This document shows positions 24,871 through 35,948 of a DNA stretch of 64,000 bases, piece by piece. Position 1 is the stretch's first letter, and each line of letters opens with the position of its first letter. The stretch spans positions 310,001-374,000 of the forward strand of contig LNKV01000007.1 of NCBI GenBank assembly GCA_001465935.1, given 5' to 3'. A program made the translations under genes and the position numbers. The stretch is from Clarireedia homoeocarpa. Taxonomy: Eukaryota > Ascomycota > Leotiomycetes > Helotiales > Rutstroemiaceae. The notes beneath the pieces were generated by a model, which saw only the letters and a list, made by a program, of their open reading frames with translations, was not told the DNA's origin and ran no database searches.

Positions 24871-24936
24871 CTAGCAGCACCCAGCAGCACCTAGCAGCAC
24901 CTAGCAGCACCTAGCAGCACCTAGCAACACCCAGCA
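24871..24936. repeat. 10-bp tandem repeat (CTAGCAGCAC)n
   Basis: Six full decamer units with one- or two-base differences, then a partial unit. Confidence 0.9.
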
Positions 24937-26276
24937 AGATCATTATGGAGCCAGCTTGCCGCTGTATTGCAACAACTTCATTTTCATCTCCCCTTCGCTC
25001 TCTCTCTCATATCGTTGACTCGGCGCCGACACCGGGGAACTAGAACTAAAGTACTGCGCGCACGAACTACGACTCCACTACTTTGTTTCCATCCCACACA
25101 TCTACATCTATAAATCCGTTCCGCATGCATACATACCAAGCCCGTAAACAAGAGTGTCCAGCTATCAAATAAAAACAGTGAGCGGAGCTTGTCTCCTGCC
25201 AAATGCAACCTGACAGTATGAGTGGGCAGATCAAATCGATAACATAGCCACCATGCAATATCAATGGCGTAACTCAGAAGGTTAGCATTGCATTTCTTTA
25301 AACCAAGCGTGCCGTACCATAACCAGATCATACATCAAGTTACCTTACGAGCACCCAGCACCAGCTCTGCAACGTCCACCTACCAATCGATTGCTGACAG
25401 TCTCCCCTCCATACTGCGAATGCTTGTCCTTGCTCATTTCCTCTCATCTCTTTATTTCTTACCAGATAAGTATCCCGAGCCCGAGCTGGCGAAGGAAGGA
25501 TTTTTATTTTTACAGTATTTAAGTGGGTGATTCGCGGCACCAAGGGTTCGTTCGAAGTGGGGTGGGGGGCGCAAAGAGGGGACGTGTAACGAGTGGTGTG
25601 CTCGCGTAGCATGGGAAAGGAAAAGGGAAAGGGAGGCAAAGGGAAATGGAAAGGGGGGTAGGTGGGAGGTTTGGAAACAGACCACCCTTCAATTTACCGT
25701 ATTGGGATATCCTGCGTGGAGGTAAGAATAGATGTTACGACGATGCTTCGTACTTCACACACAAGCTGGCCTCGTACTTACTGTACTTGTCTACAGTAAC
25801 TTGTTGCGAAGATATCTCGTGTGCTCCGCTTCCCCCCCTCAATACCAAAAGGTTACTTACTTACTTACTATTCTTTTTACCAGGGACTCATTCTCACGAA
25901 CCCAACAATTTAATCCAATTATCTGGATCCCGACTAGGTTAAATTTAATAAAGCACTAACTCTACCGGCATGCTCCTCTTGGACCATCCGTAGCCCTTTT
26001 CGGCAATACTAGTCTGTCTGTTTGTCCGGCTTGAAAATATTCAGGGATATATATTCCGAGGGCGATGGATGTTACAAGTAACGCAGAGTGAGTGAACGAG
26101 CGAGCGAGCGAGCAAGCACAGAGAGAAGAATAGTGATTTGATATATGTCAGATACGATCTCTCTCTCTCTCGCAACCTTACACAGTATTACAGCATTTCT
26201 ATATCGCGCCTCACTCTAAGTATCTACAGTAATTTGTACGTACAAAAGCAGAAACCCGAACCTCCCCCCAAATCTA

Positions 26277-26307
26277 TTCGTTCGTTCGTTCGTTCGTTCG
26301 TTCGTTC
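26277..26307. repeat. TTCG tetranucleotide microsatellite
   Basis: Seven to eight perfect TTCG units. Confidence 0.9.
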
Positions 26308-26656
26308 TGCTTCTTCGTATGAACCTAGCAAGCAGATGTAATCCGATCGAAAGACGTCAGACTTCCCGAATTGATATGCATGCATGCATAACTACATATC
26401 ATACATACAAAACAAAGGCGGCCAGCTCCGCTCCAGAACGCGGGATGCGGATGGGGAACGGCTGGCTGTCTCTCCGTCGTCATCACAGCTTAGTCGCGGG
26501 ATGTAAGTCCTTCTGGATTATCCCCCTTGCGATTGTGGAAAAGGGAGTTTAGGGTAAGATAGTGTATTAATTTATCCGTGTTTGGCCATGCTTTTTAAAC
26601 ACTTAATTATGTCGATATATCTAATGTTTGATAGGGTGAATACAGCATGCTGCCCA

Positions 26657-26708
26657 TCAGCCAGCCAGCCAGCCAGTCAGTCAGTCAGTCATTCAGTCAG
26701 TCAGTCAT
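26657..26708. repeat. Compound CAGC/CAGT tetranucleotide tract
   Basis: Four to five CAGC units followed by about eight CAGT units with one CATT interruption. Confidence 0.88.
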
Positions 26709-28229
26709 CAAGTCTACACCTTTATATACTTCCATTCCTCAAGCATCGTCGTTAGCACATCTCTCTGCACAGACAAAAGACTCGATCCCTTCCAGGCCCA
26801 AGAAATGACATGCACAACTAGAACGAGTCTGGCCTAAACATATATGCGATTTAAATAGCTCAATCTTCCGTGCATTACATATTCACATTCGAAATCGTGC
26901 ATACCAGAACTTACCGGCCATCGTTTTGACTGGTAAAGTTAGTTTGACATTCTCTGGTGCAACTTAAGTCGCTGCACGTACGTTTCAAATGGACTAGAAG
27001 GAGGAGGAGCATTTGGTCGAAATTACCACACCACACCACACCCACGAGCTGTCACCCAAAAGTTTAAAGTATAAATTTACAGTTAGACCAAGTCATCGGA
27101 TGTATTGCTCCATTAAAGATCATCCCACATATGAGACGAACATCGCCAACACCCACCCCCTCACGAACCGAGCACGACGAGATGGAAGAGTCATGAATAA
27201 CAAAGAAACCCCACACCGTATGATTCGTCTATGCGTAGTTACAACATGGAGTGATAAAATCCACGTAAATCAAGTGAAGGATCTTTTGACGTCAGTATGC
27301 ACATAGCGATTTGTTGAATCCAGGTGCGAACGCGGCTTGAAATCCGCAATTTCGTGGGGTTTGTTTCTCAGAACCCGTCGATCGGAGTAGTGGGGTGGCA
27401 CGGGCGGGCAGTGGGTGAGAAATGATGAGCCCCTCACTCGTGGCTTTGGGTACGGTAGAATGTTACTGCACACAGACTCTATTTAGCCTGAAAGTTGCTC
27501 CTTACCATCCATGATCGATGATCATGCCTGTGAATATGCAGTTTGGGTGAACGCCGATGTCACACTCCACAGCATCGAGGGACCCTCTTTTCGCGGACCT
27601 GTTCTTGTTCTTGTTCTTGTCCTGTCCTGTCAGTGAGTTTGGCCTATGCTATGCTTCGCCTTCTCGGACCGATGGCGTTGCCAAAAGTGTTAGACGTTCT
27701 TCATGATGTTCATCCTATTTCCATGTGCAGAGGGATGATTGGATGTATCGAATCTGTTAGTGGATTTACTATGCCTCCTACCGTTAGTTATGTGAAATCT
27801 TCCCATACAGTACAGTAGGAACCATTTATTTGGAGACGTATGCAGAATACTGTAGCAAGTCTAACTCTGTAAAGCCAAGGGACCGAACCGAACTGAGGAC
27901 GAAAAAAGATTCCTAATACTTCCGATGGTTGTGAAGCACACCTCTTAATTGGGACCCATTATTGACGCTACATCGCGAGACCAGTTGTCACATTGTGCCT
28001 AGCCCGTGATGTTGGTCGCACTTTTGATGGGATATGCATGGGAATCATTAAAACGGTTCTCGTACATGTTGCTCGACGAAGAATCCTAACCAAAAGAGCC
28101 TCATGCATTCTAGATCTCTGGACCCCTAAATTTCACTGTGGATTTATGAAACTTCGGCCGGATTTTTTGGTGCTTTCATCGTCGCTAAGACATATCCCTA
28201 GATGTTGAGTTGTACCCGGGTTTCGACGG

Positions 28230-28736
28230 TCACTTCATCCTTTTCTTATAAGTCGGAAGAGCATAAAGAAGAAGACTTCGAGGTCCTCCAAAGTCAAAAT
28301 TGGGAATTTCGCGGTTGGCGCGCATAAAAGTGTCAATAAATCGTACATATTCAAGGATTTCCTTTACCAAAACACCGACCAACAGAAAGGAAATAGAGTT
28401 GCCCTGGGATTTCCAGCAATCGTTTCTGACCGTAATTTGGAGCGGGAGAGTGGGATATCCAAGGCTCGTCGAGCCATCCAATCGGGTTTTGTGAACGACG
28501 TTCTTTTCATGTGATGATCCGTATTCGGGGCTCCATGTTGCGTCTTCTTTGAGACAGACTAGGCATTCTGGCATGGCCAGGACCCATTTACCTCGGACTG
28601 ATTGCGGTGTATTGATTCGAGGCAAGTCTTGCAAGTATAAGTGAGACTGTTCTGAAATGATGGCGTCCATGATGGGTAAAAGGGTAGGGAAATTTCCAAA
28701 GCGGTACGACGGGGGGAAGCAATTGTGAGGGAACAA
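28230..28736 (-). CDS. Weak orphan open frame (168 codons)
   Basis: I do not recognise this protein. It is the longest open frame in the region upstream of areA, has mixed composition with six cysteines, no signal peptide and one weakly hydrophobic stretch (SISFLLVGVLVKEILEYV). An inner ATG (at MDAIISEQSHLY) is an alternative start. No intron signals are needed. It may be a lineage-specific gene or chance. Confidence 0.2.
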   Translation of the reverse strand: MFPHNCFPPSYRFGNFPTLLPIMDAIISEQSHLYLQDLPRINTPQSVRGKWVLAMPECLVCLKEDATWSPEYGSSHEKNVVHKTRLDGSTSLGYPTLPLQITVRNDCWKSQGNSISFLLVGVLVKEILEYVRFIDTFMRANREIPNFDFGGPRSLLLYALPTYKKRMK

Positions 28737-30863
28737 TTAGCAGTTTTGCGTGGGGGAGAACAGGAGTCCATACCCATGAAGGTCTTCTGCACAGTCATGG
28801 TCTCCCATGTGCTCGTGCAGATGAGCGATGCATATGCGGGGGCAACATGCTAGGGTCCCTAGCAATTGTTTCTCTGCCAGGATTCAAGAGCTGGCTGAAG
28901 AGACATAAACAGGTGACACGGCCACATTGAGAACACAGCGTGGGGGTGCAATTCAAAGTGATGTGGGAAAAGCTGCGAAAGCTGCGAAAATAATATGGAG
29001 AATCCCGAGATCCCTCGTCTCTCGAAGTAGTGATCCTCATGTGCTTTCGACTTTTGAGTTAATAATGGCAGCCGTGAGAAAGCAGGCTCGGAGATGTTGT
29101 CCGTTTCTGAAGTGGAATAACAGGGAATTTGTGGAACGGATTTTCTTTTGTTTGATTATTGATGATGGCGTAACAGAGGAGAGAATCTTTGAAATCAAGC
29201 TGGGCGAGAGGGCGGTATTGTTTGTCGGTAGTTGGCCTCGACACGAGGCTGTTGCAGCCGAAAGGAGGAGGGTGGGATTGAATCAATAATCTGAAGGACA
29301 AAGATCATGTGATTATCCCGAATGAGCTTTGAGCTCGTGTGACCGACCATGAATGCGTCGAAGTCGTAAATGAAAGTTTACAGCAAAAAGGAGCAAAATC
29401 GCTTCCAGATTAATGTGGCAGCACGAGATCTTATATATTCAGGCTTATCTGAGCTCGCTCCTGAGGCCCGACAGCAGTGGGTGAAAGATTCACGCAGATG
29501 ATACCACAAATGATACCATCCTGCACAATCTAATCGTGACCGACAAGGGATTTGGAGTAATTTGGTTATTTTGGCTCCTGAGAGACCTTAAGCGGACGGA
29601 TTGATTACCCCTTGGCCTCTCATTCGGCTCTCAAGAACGCTTGTGCCCTCGTTTCTTCACTGATAACCTTTTTACCCCAGGACAAGGCTTGACGAGTGGT
29701 ATAGAACTACCATGAGAGATAAGTAGATATGAGACCTCCGTGCTCCGCACAATTCCATTTGGCCATCAAGTAACTTAGCCAGTTGAAGAACTACTTCGTG
29801 TCAAGTCGATGCAGAAACAAGTACCCAAGGGCAGATAGCATAAAATGGGGGACACCGAAACCCTAGTTGAACCCTGGCGATCATTACTTCCTTCATCCTC
29901 TCCGTTTTTCCTAAACAGGCAACTCGATTTCTTCATCAGTGCATCTGCTTTACCCCATACTGGCGTATGCACAAAATGCTTCTTGATATAGAAGCTTATC
30001 TTGCTCTATCTGAGCGCCTGCCAATGAGGTTCGGCTCAGTGACTCCCCAGCCTCTTCGAACCCAGACAGTCGGAGACGACAATGGTAGGACAATGGCAGG
30101 ACGCCATGTATGTTCTAGACGACTTTCTCTCCATTTGCTGTCTCGTCTCTTTCTACTGTACTGTACTTCCTCATTTGTGATGTGGGTAAATGGTGCCACC
30201 TGCCATGCCTGTTTGATAGGATAAAATCGTGCCGATGGAGTCTTCTGCACTTCTTATCTATGGCGGCATTACGACTTGGTATTTTTCAAAATCAGAAGTG
30301 CCCATGATTTCTCCAACTCATGTATATCTTGGCCATTCCTCCTTCGGTTGCTGTCTCCTTCAACTCATTGTTGCCCTAAGTCGAGTCATGTGCCTAACTA
30401 AGGCTCGGTGTTGTTTTCTATTCACTACACAATACATAGTCCTGGCTGGAGTCATGCGCCTCAGTATGGTTGCTGGCTACACAATTATTCGGAATGAGAA
30501 TTATTCAGTCGTTGTCGTGTCCACGTTGATTCACTCCAAATCAACCCTATGAGCACAGAATTACGTGGTGCATACCGAGTTGGCTGCACTACACACCCAG
30601 TCAAATCTGAATTTCTAAATATATCTACAGATGAGGCGAGTTATTCATTGTACTTCAATGTCATGCTAACGCATCTTATCGTCGTCTTTGTTGTTCATAT
30701 ACCCAAAATAGCTTGATGCTTTGTCTGCTCACATATCGTGAAATTCAAAACCAAATTCTTTGAAGAGTAAATCAAACTACCTCGCCACGGGTTCCATATA
30801 TCCTCCTTCTGTTAATGGACGCAGTTCAGGCACACTACTGAACAGAATTCTTCGCCTTGCATT

Positions 30864-31982
30864 GTGTTCAATATGGTATCCAGATTCGTCGCTCGACGGA
30901 TAAAGTTATCAGCAAACCGTGCCAGCTCAAGAGATATTCGCGTAGATGTCTCGTTACCTTGCAGGCTGCTGAAGACCGGGGATCTGCCACGAGCATCATC
31001 TATCCTAGCTAGCGAGTTAGCTGCTGCGACATTTCTCGCCGGGCAGGACATTCCAGCATCGATCTATAATGGCTTGCGGACTTCGGCTGCCGATATTTTC
31101 ACACTGTCATTCACTCCGGGTGACCTTCCAACTACTTCGACATTCTCGGATCTGATAGTTCCTGTTACTCTAACATCTAGTGCATCCAGTTCATCAATAA
31201 TTCCTCCGTCCAGCCTTTCCTCTACAAGCTTCGAGCCCCCTTCTTCAGCCGCAGATACAACTTTCCTGACATCGATTACTTTAGCTGCTATAGCCCTCCC
31301 AACCACATTATCCTCATCAGCAAACACATCTGAGTTCCCCAATGAGTCTGCACCATCATCTGCCACAGCGATCGTAACACCTCCCCACGCTAATCAGACA
31401 AGAAAATGGGTAGGCATAGGGCTAGGCATAGCATCTTTCCTTCTCATAGTCTCCGTTATCATTTTCTTCCTTTTCCGCTACAAGCGTAACTGCGACCCGA
31501 AACCCGAACCCGAGCATAATTTCATTGGCGGTCATGAATTGAATCTAAAGAGACAAGCCGAAGCGCAAGCTGTTGCCCCGTATATACCGCCACGTCGCAA
31601 GTCGAAGAAAGTAAAAGCCGAACCCGAGGCTTGGAAGGGAGGAACCACACTAAATGGCAAAGAAGAGGAAGCGGCAGAAAAGACGTTTAAAGAAGTAGAA
31701 GAAAAAGAGGCACAAAAGGCAAATAAGGAGAGCAATGATGAGCCTATAGGAGGACCGTTGAAGGTGGTAAATTCGGATGGTGTGTCTTTGATGGAGGATG
31801 AGGATGATGATAAGGACGATTTGGATGGTACCAAGACAACCACGGTGGAGCAGTCGAGGGAACCGGTGCAGAAAGCACGAGGGGATGTGACGGAACCTCA
31901 AGAGATTGGTGTTGCTCTTACCTGCGAATATGCGAAAGGGAATGTCAATGTCGTAAGAATACGAACCCACCCACAAAAATAG
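30864..31982 (+). CDS. Single-pass membrane protein, Ser/Thr-rich outside, acidic/basic tail
   Basis: Intronless, 372 residues. Residues 1-80 are mixed, with no signal peptide; 80-178 are Ser/Thr/Pro-rich (likely O-glycosylated), a membrane helix follows at about 182-204 (WVGIGLGIASFLLIVSVIIF) with the stop FRYKR, then a 165-residue tail alternating basic (PPRRKSKKVK) and acidic (MEDEDDDKDDLDG) segments. This is the layout of fungal wall-stress-sensor-like proteins (Wsc/Mid2 type), but there is no WSC domain and no cleavable leader, so the first exon may lie further upstream or the start may differ. A function cannot be given. Confidence 0.6.
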   Translation: MFNMVSRFVARRIKLSANRASSRDIRVDVSLPCRLLKTGDLPRASSILASELAAATFLAGQDIPASIYNGLRTSAADIFTLSFTPGDLPTTSTFSDLIVPVTLTSSASSSSIIPPSSLSSTSFEPPSSAADTTFLTSITLAAIALPTTLSSSANTSEFPNESAPSSATAIVTPPHANQTRKWVGIGLGIASFLLIVSVIIFFLFRYKRNCDPKPEPEHNFIGGHELNLKRQAEAQAVAPYIPPRRKSKKVKAEPEAWKGGTTLNGKEEEAAEKTFKEVEEKEAQKANKESNDEPIGGPLKVVNSDGVSLMEDEDDDKDDLDGTKTTTVEQSREPVQKARGDVTEPQEIGVALTCEYAKGNVNVVRIRTHPQK

Positions 31983-33377
31983 CGCACTGCACTGTATGTG
32001 CCTATTCGAGTCTAAGAAACCCTATTTCGATGGCTTGATTGGTGAATTATATCACAAGGCAGCACTCACATAAATCCGAGAGGTCCCTTATTACCATTCA
32101 CATGCCACTCTACGTCTAGCTACTGTCAGCGAGTTGTCCAATTCCTCGAAAAATATTCGGCTTTCACTTGGACCAGATGACTAGACCACCAAATGCTAGC
32201 GCTCAGCCAACGCAGAATCCAGCAACTGCACACCTCCTCCGCTTATACAACCGTCATTATCCCCTTCAATTCAGCATTTCTAAAACCCTCCCTCCCCCAA
32301 GAACACCAAACAAACTGAATACATCTACTGTCTATCTAACCATAGAAGCTCAAGCTCAACAGCATTCGTCCAACGAGGCTCTATGCAATCGTGGCAAGGA
32401 ACGAACGAACGGACTAGCTTCTACACCACAATCTACCTACCTGATTTGCTCCCAGCCGACCAGTCACCTTCTTCAACACAGACAGCACCACGACCATACA
32501 CCAAACTCCTACCTACATTATAAAGTACTATACACAACAGCTCCATATAACTTTCATCATCACTATTATCATGCAGTTTAACGTCTTGTTTCCCTTGCTT
32601 TACAGAGATATAAATATAGAGATTAAAGAATGTACAAATACAAAAGTTATGCATTTCGCAACAATCTGATATATATCTCTTCCGGCTCCAGTGCGCTTGC
32701 TGTCTTGCTCCGAAAAGGATCTTTATAGATGTTAGGAAAAGAGGATGTTTGCGTATGAAGTGATCAATTTAATGTGGTATGTTTGTGTATGTGTTGTACT
32801 GTACTCCCAAACACTACTCGTATATCACAGGCCGAATTACTTCCACAATCCCAGATTTAAATCGACGGATGAAAGTCTAGCTTGAATGTGACATTCTCAA
32901 AAGCTATGTATGTCAAGGCATGTTGCTTTATTCCCACGCAATTCTTGAGATAATATATATATATATAGGTTCGTCTTTGCGATAGGTTGGTAACGGATCG
33001 CCAGACCGTTGGACGGTTCCTATCCATTCAATGATATGCTCTTGGTTCTATAGACCGTGAGATTATGCTGCGCTACTTTCTATAGCCCCTTCTCGCCTTC
33101 TTGACTCGAATTGCCCCGTTCGCCATATGTGCTTCATCGGACTTGGTAAGGGAGAAGCATTTTCATCATTCCGATAACCACTCCTTGTCCATCCTCACAG
33201 CTATCCAACCCTCCTTCATGAATCCCATTCATCAATCACATCCTCCGATCTATCCTCCCACTAGCATCTCCCGTCCTCACCCAATTCATACCTCCTTCTT
33301 ATCGCCGGATCCGCGCAGTCTCCTATCTCATCCAAGGCCCCATTCCATTAATCAATAATCTTCCCCCACCCGCCCCC
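31983..33377. other. Intergenic between convergent genes
   Basis: 3' flanks of the membrane-protein gene and HSK3. Open frames at 32168-32581 and 33101-33358 are low-complexity His/Pro/Ser-rich and not called. A short TA run lies near 32953. Confidence 0.45.
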
Positions 33378-33778
33378 TCATTCCCCCTCCCTCTTCCCCT
33401 CTCCTCCCTTTCCAGCCCCACCAGCCACCGTCTCCTCTCCCAGAACCTTACTAGCAGCCATGAATAATCCCCCATGGAAAGCGCCCAGTCCCCTGATTGA
33501 TTCCGCCTGTACGCTGGTCATTCGGAGTAGGTTTTCGAGATCGGCTAGGTTGGCGGAGAGTTGTGCGAGTTGGGAGTGAAGGTGAGACTGTCGAGGTTAT
33601 GTTAATTTGGTTTTGAAAAATGGAGTTGAAGGGAGGGGAAAGAGAAAGAAGAGGGACTTGAGGGGGTGAGAGATAGGGTTGGGAGGGTTCATACAAGTTG
33701 TCGTGGTTTTATACTACTCGGAGCCGTGGACAGACGGGGCGCGCTGTTGCCAGAGGCCCCAGGGAGACGAGATGCCAT
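33378..33778 (-). CDS. HSK3: DASH complex subunit Hsk3
   Basis: Two exons on the minus strand (33778-33695 and 33587-33378) give 97 residues. The intron is 107 nt, with donor GTATGA and acceptor CGACAG, phase 0. Hsk3 is a small helical subunit of the DASH/Dam1 ring that couples kinetochores to spindle microtubules in the nucleus. The family core is clear in exon 2: SHLHSQLAQLSANLADLENL then LRMTSVQAESIRGLGAFHGG and LFMAASKVLGEE. The N-terminus is Ser/Pro-rich; the C-terminus is a Gly/Lys/Glu tail. Both exons are too short to stand out in an intron-blind search, which shows only two out-of-context fragments. Confidence 0.88.
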
Positions 33779-34509
33779 TTTGAGATGAATGGCTTCCGAG
33801 TTGCAGTTCTTAAACAGAAATTAGGATTGACGGGTTCGCGCAACGTCAGAATCGAAGTAAACAAAAGATAAGGTTGGATTACATAAGCTGCGACCAGCTC
33901 CAACCACCAAATTTACAACTCCGATAAGTGAAAGACTTTCTTTAGGTGCCAGATAGTAAACCTAGGGCGTAGATTGTAGCCAAAATAATTGTTACCTATC
34001 TCTGTAGTCTATTACTTCTCCGTTTATAGTGATTCCGCCTTCGTCGGAGTTGGGCGAACAGTTACCGACTTCTCTGTTTCTTCTCTTCGACCTAGATTAC
34101 TCTGCTCCGAACCTGCTCTTAATACCCAACCAATCACTTATTATTTCTATATTAAATTAACGTAAGCCCGGACCACCTTTGCAAAAAAACACGGCCCATG
34201 TGACTTCGAGTTGGGAGCCCCAGCGACGAACTCAAGCTCGTATATAAAGCTGGTTAAAGTTTACTATTGGGGGAAAAGGCTGCTACTGGTTTATTCACCT
34301 ATATATAATCACCGGAATATTACCGGCTAGTAATATAGATATTAGTTAGATTAAATAGAAGAAGGAATAGTACTTATAATAAAGTATTCCTATAGTATTA
34401 GAAATAAAACCAGACCTACCTAGACTACAACAAGAATCACCTATTAAATGTGATTCAGTACCAGAGTTTAGAGTCCTTCCTATAGCTACAGATTTAACGA
34501 AGCCAGAAT
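33779..34509. other. Intergenic, left edge of the accessory island
   Basis: HSK3 promoter at the left; from about 34130 rightwards the DNA becomes A+T-rich with many TA steps, marking the transition into the island. No gene seen. Confidence 0.45.
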
Positions 34510-34577
34510 AGCTGTCGAGCGTCTAGAGCGCTGCTCCTGTTATAGTATCCCAGAGCTGTACTGTCTTATCGGAAAAG
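34510..34577 (-). pseudogene. Frame-shifted vestige of a further WD repeat
   Basis: Just past the stop of the WD40 gene, in a different minus-strand frame, the DNA reads SFSDKTVQLWDTITGAAL, then a stop codon, then TLDS. This corresponds to the end of one more WD unit. It indicates the array was once longer and lost its 3' part by deletion and frameshift. Confidence 0.75.
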
Positions 34578-35948
34578 CTATATTACCGCGTCCCAGATTC
34601 GTACTGTCTTATCGTTAGAGCCAGAGACAACTTGCTTGCCGTCAGGGGAGAAGGCCACAGAGCGGACGTCGTCAGTATGGCCTTTGAGCGTCTGGAGCGC
34701 TGTTCCTAGTATAGCGTCCCAGAGCCGTACTGTATTATCGCTAGAGCTAGAGACAACTTGCTTGCCGTCAGGGGAGAAGGCCACAGAGTAGACGGAGCCT
34801 GTATGGCCTTTGAGCGTCTGGAGCGCTGTTCCTAGTACAGCGTCCCAGAGCCGTACTGTATTATCGTAAGAGCCAGAGACAACTTGCTTGCCGTCAGGGG
34901 AGAAGGCCACAGAGTAGACGTAGCTAGTATGGCCTTTGAGCGTCTGGAGCGCTGCTCCTAGCACAGCGTCCCAGAGCCGTACTGTATCATCGCCAGAGCC
35001 AGAGACAACTTGCTTGCCGTCAGGGGAGAAGGCCACAGAGTAGACGGAGCCTGTATGGCCTTTGAGCGTCTGGAGCGCTGTTCCTAGTACAGCGTCCCAG
35101 AGCCGTACTGTATTATCGTAAGAGCCAGAGACAACTTGCTTGCCGTCAGGGGAGAAGGCCACAGAGATGACGTAGCCTGTATGGCCTTCGAGCGTCTGGA
35201 GCGCTGCTCCTAGCACATCGTCCCAGAGCCGTACTGTATGATCGTCAGAGCCAGAGACAACTTGCTTGCCGTCAGGGGAGAAGGCCACAGAGCTGACGTC
35301 GTCAGTATGGCCTTCGAGCGTCTGGAGCGCTGTTCCTAGTACAGCGTCCCAGAGCCGTACTGTATTATCGTAAGAGCCAGAGACAACTTGCTTGCCGTCA
35401 GGGGAGAAGGCCACAGAGATGACGTAGCCTGTATGGCCTTCGAGCGTCTGGAGCGCTGCTCCTAGCACATCGTCCCAGAGCCGTACTGTATGATCGTCAG
35501 AGCCAGAGACAACTTGCTTGCCGTCAGGGGAGAAGGCCACAGAGCTGACGTCGTCAGTATGGCCTTCGAGCGTCTGGAGCGCTGTTCCTAGTACAGCGTC
35601 CCAGAGCCGTACTGTATTATCGTAAGAGCCAGAGACAACTTGCTTGCCGTCAGGGGAGAAGGCCACAGAGTAGACGTAGCTAGTATGGCCTTTGAGCGTC
35701 TGGAGCGCTGCTCCTAGCACAGCGTCCCAGAGCCGTACTGTATCATCGCCAGAGCCAGAGACAACTTGCTTGCCGTCAGGGGAGAAGGCCACAGAGTAGA
35801 CGGAGCCTGTATGGCCTTTGAGCGTCTGGAGTGCTGTTCCTAGCACAGCGTCCCAGAGCCGTACTGTATCATCGCTAGAGCCAGAGACAACTTGCTTGCC
35901 GTCAGGGGAGAAGGCCACAGAGTTGACGTAGCTAGTATGGCCTTCGAG
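34578..35948 (-). repeat. 126-bp WD40 coding repeat array (10 full units + 1 partial)
   Basis: Strict 126-nt period. On the minus strand, units 4-5 repeat as units 6-7 and units 2-3 repeat as units 8-9, apparently base for base, so the array has grown by block duplication. Differences between units concentrate at the codons after GHT and in the GS-x-D-x turn. Confidence 0.93.

Larger units (their letters stand above)
21930..30863. other. 8.9-kb gene-poor, microsatellite-rich upstream region of areA
   Basis: Between the areA start (minus strand) and the start of a plus-strand gene. No recognisable protein family in six frames. Many simple repeats (listed separately) cluster at 22.4-23.7 kb and 24.8-26.7 kb. 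The first few hundred bases upstream of 21929 are probably areA promoter and leader. One weak orphan open frame lies at 28230-28736. No tRNA-like B box with matching stem was found by eye. GATA cores are frequent, which would allow autoregulation of areA, but none is distinctive. Confidence 0.45.

Noticed and set aside
23101..24936. CRISPR-like array upstream of areA
   Set aside because: Units are contiguous short tandem repeats without spacers, in a eukaryotic genome.
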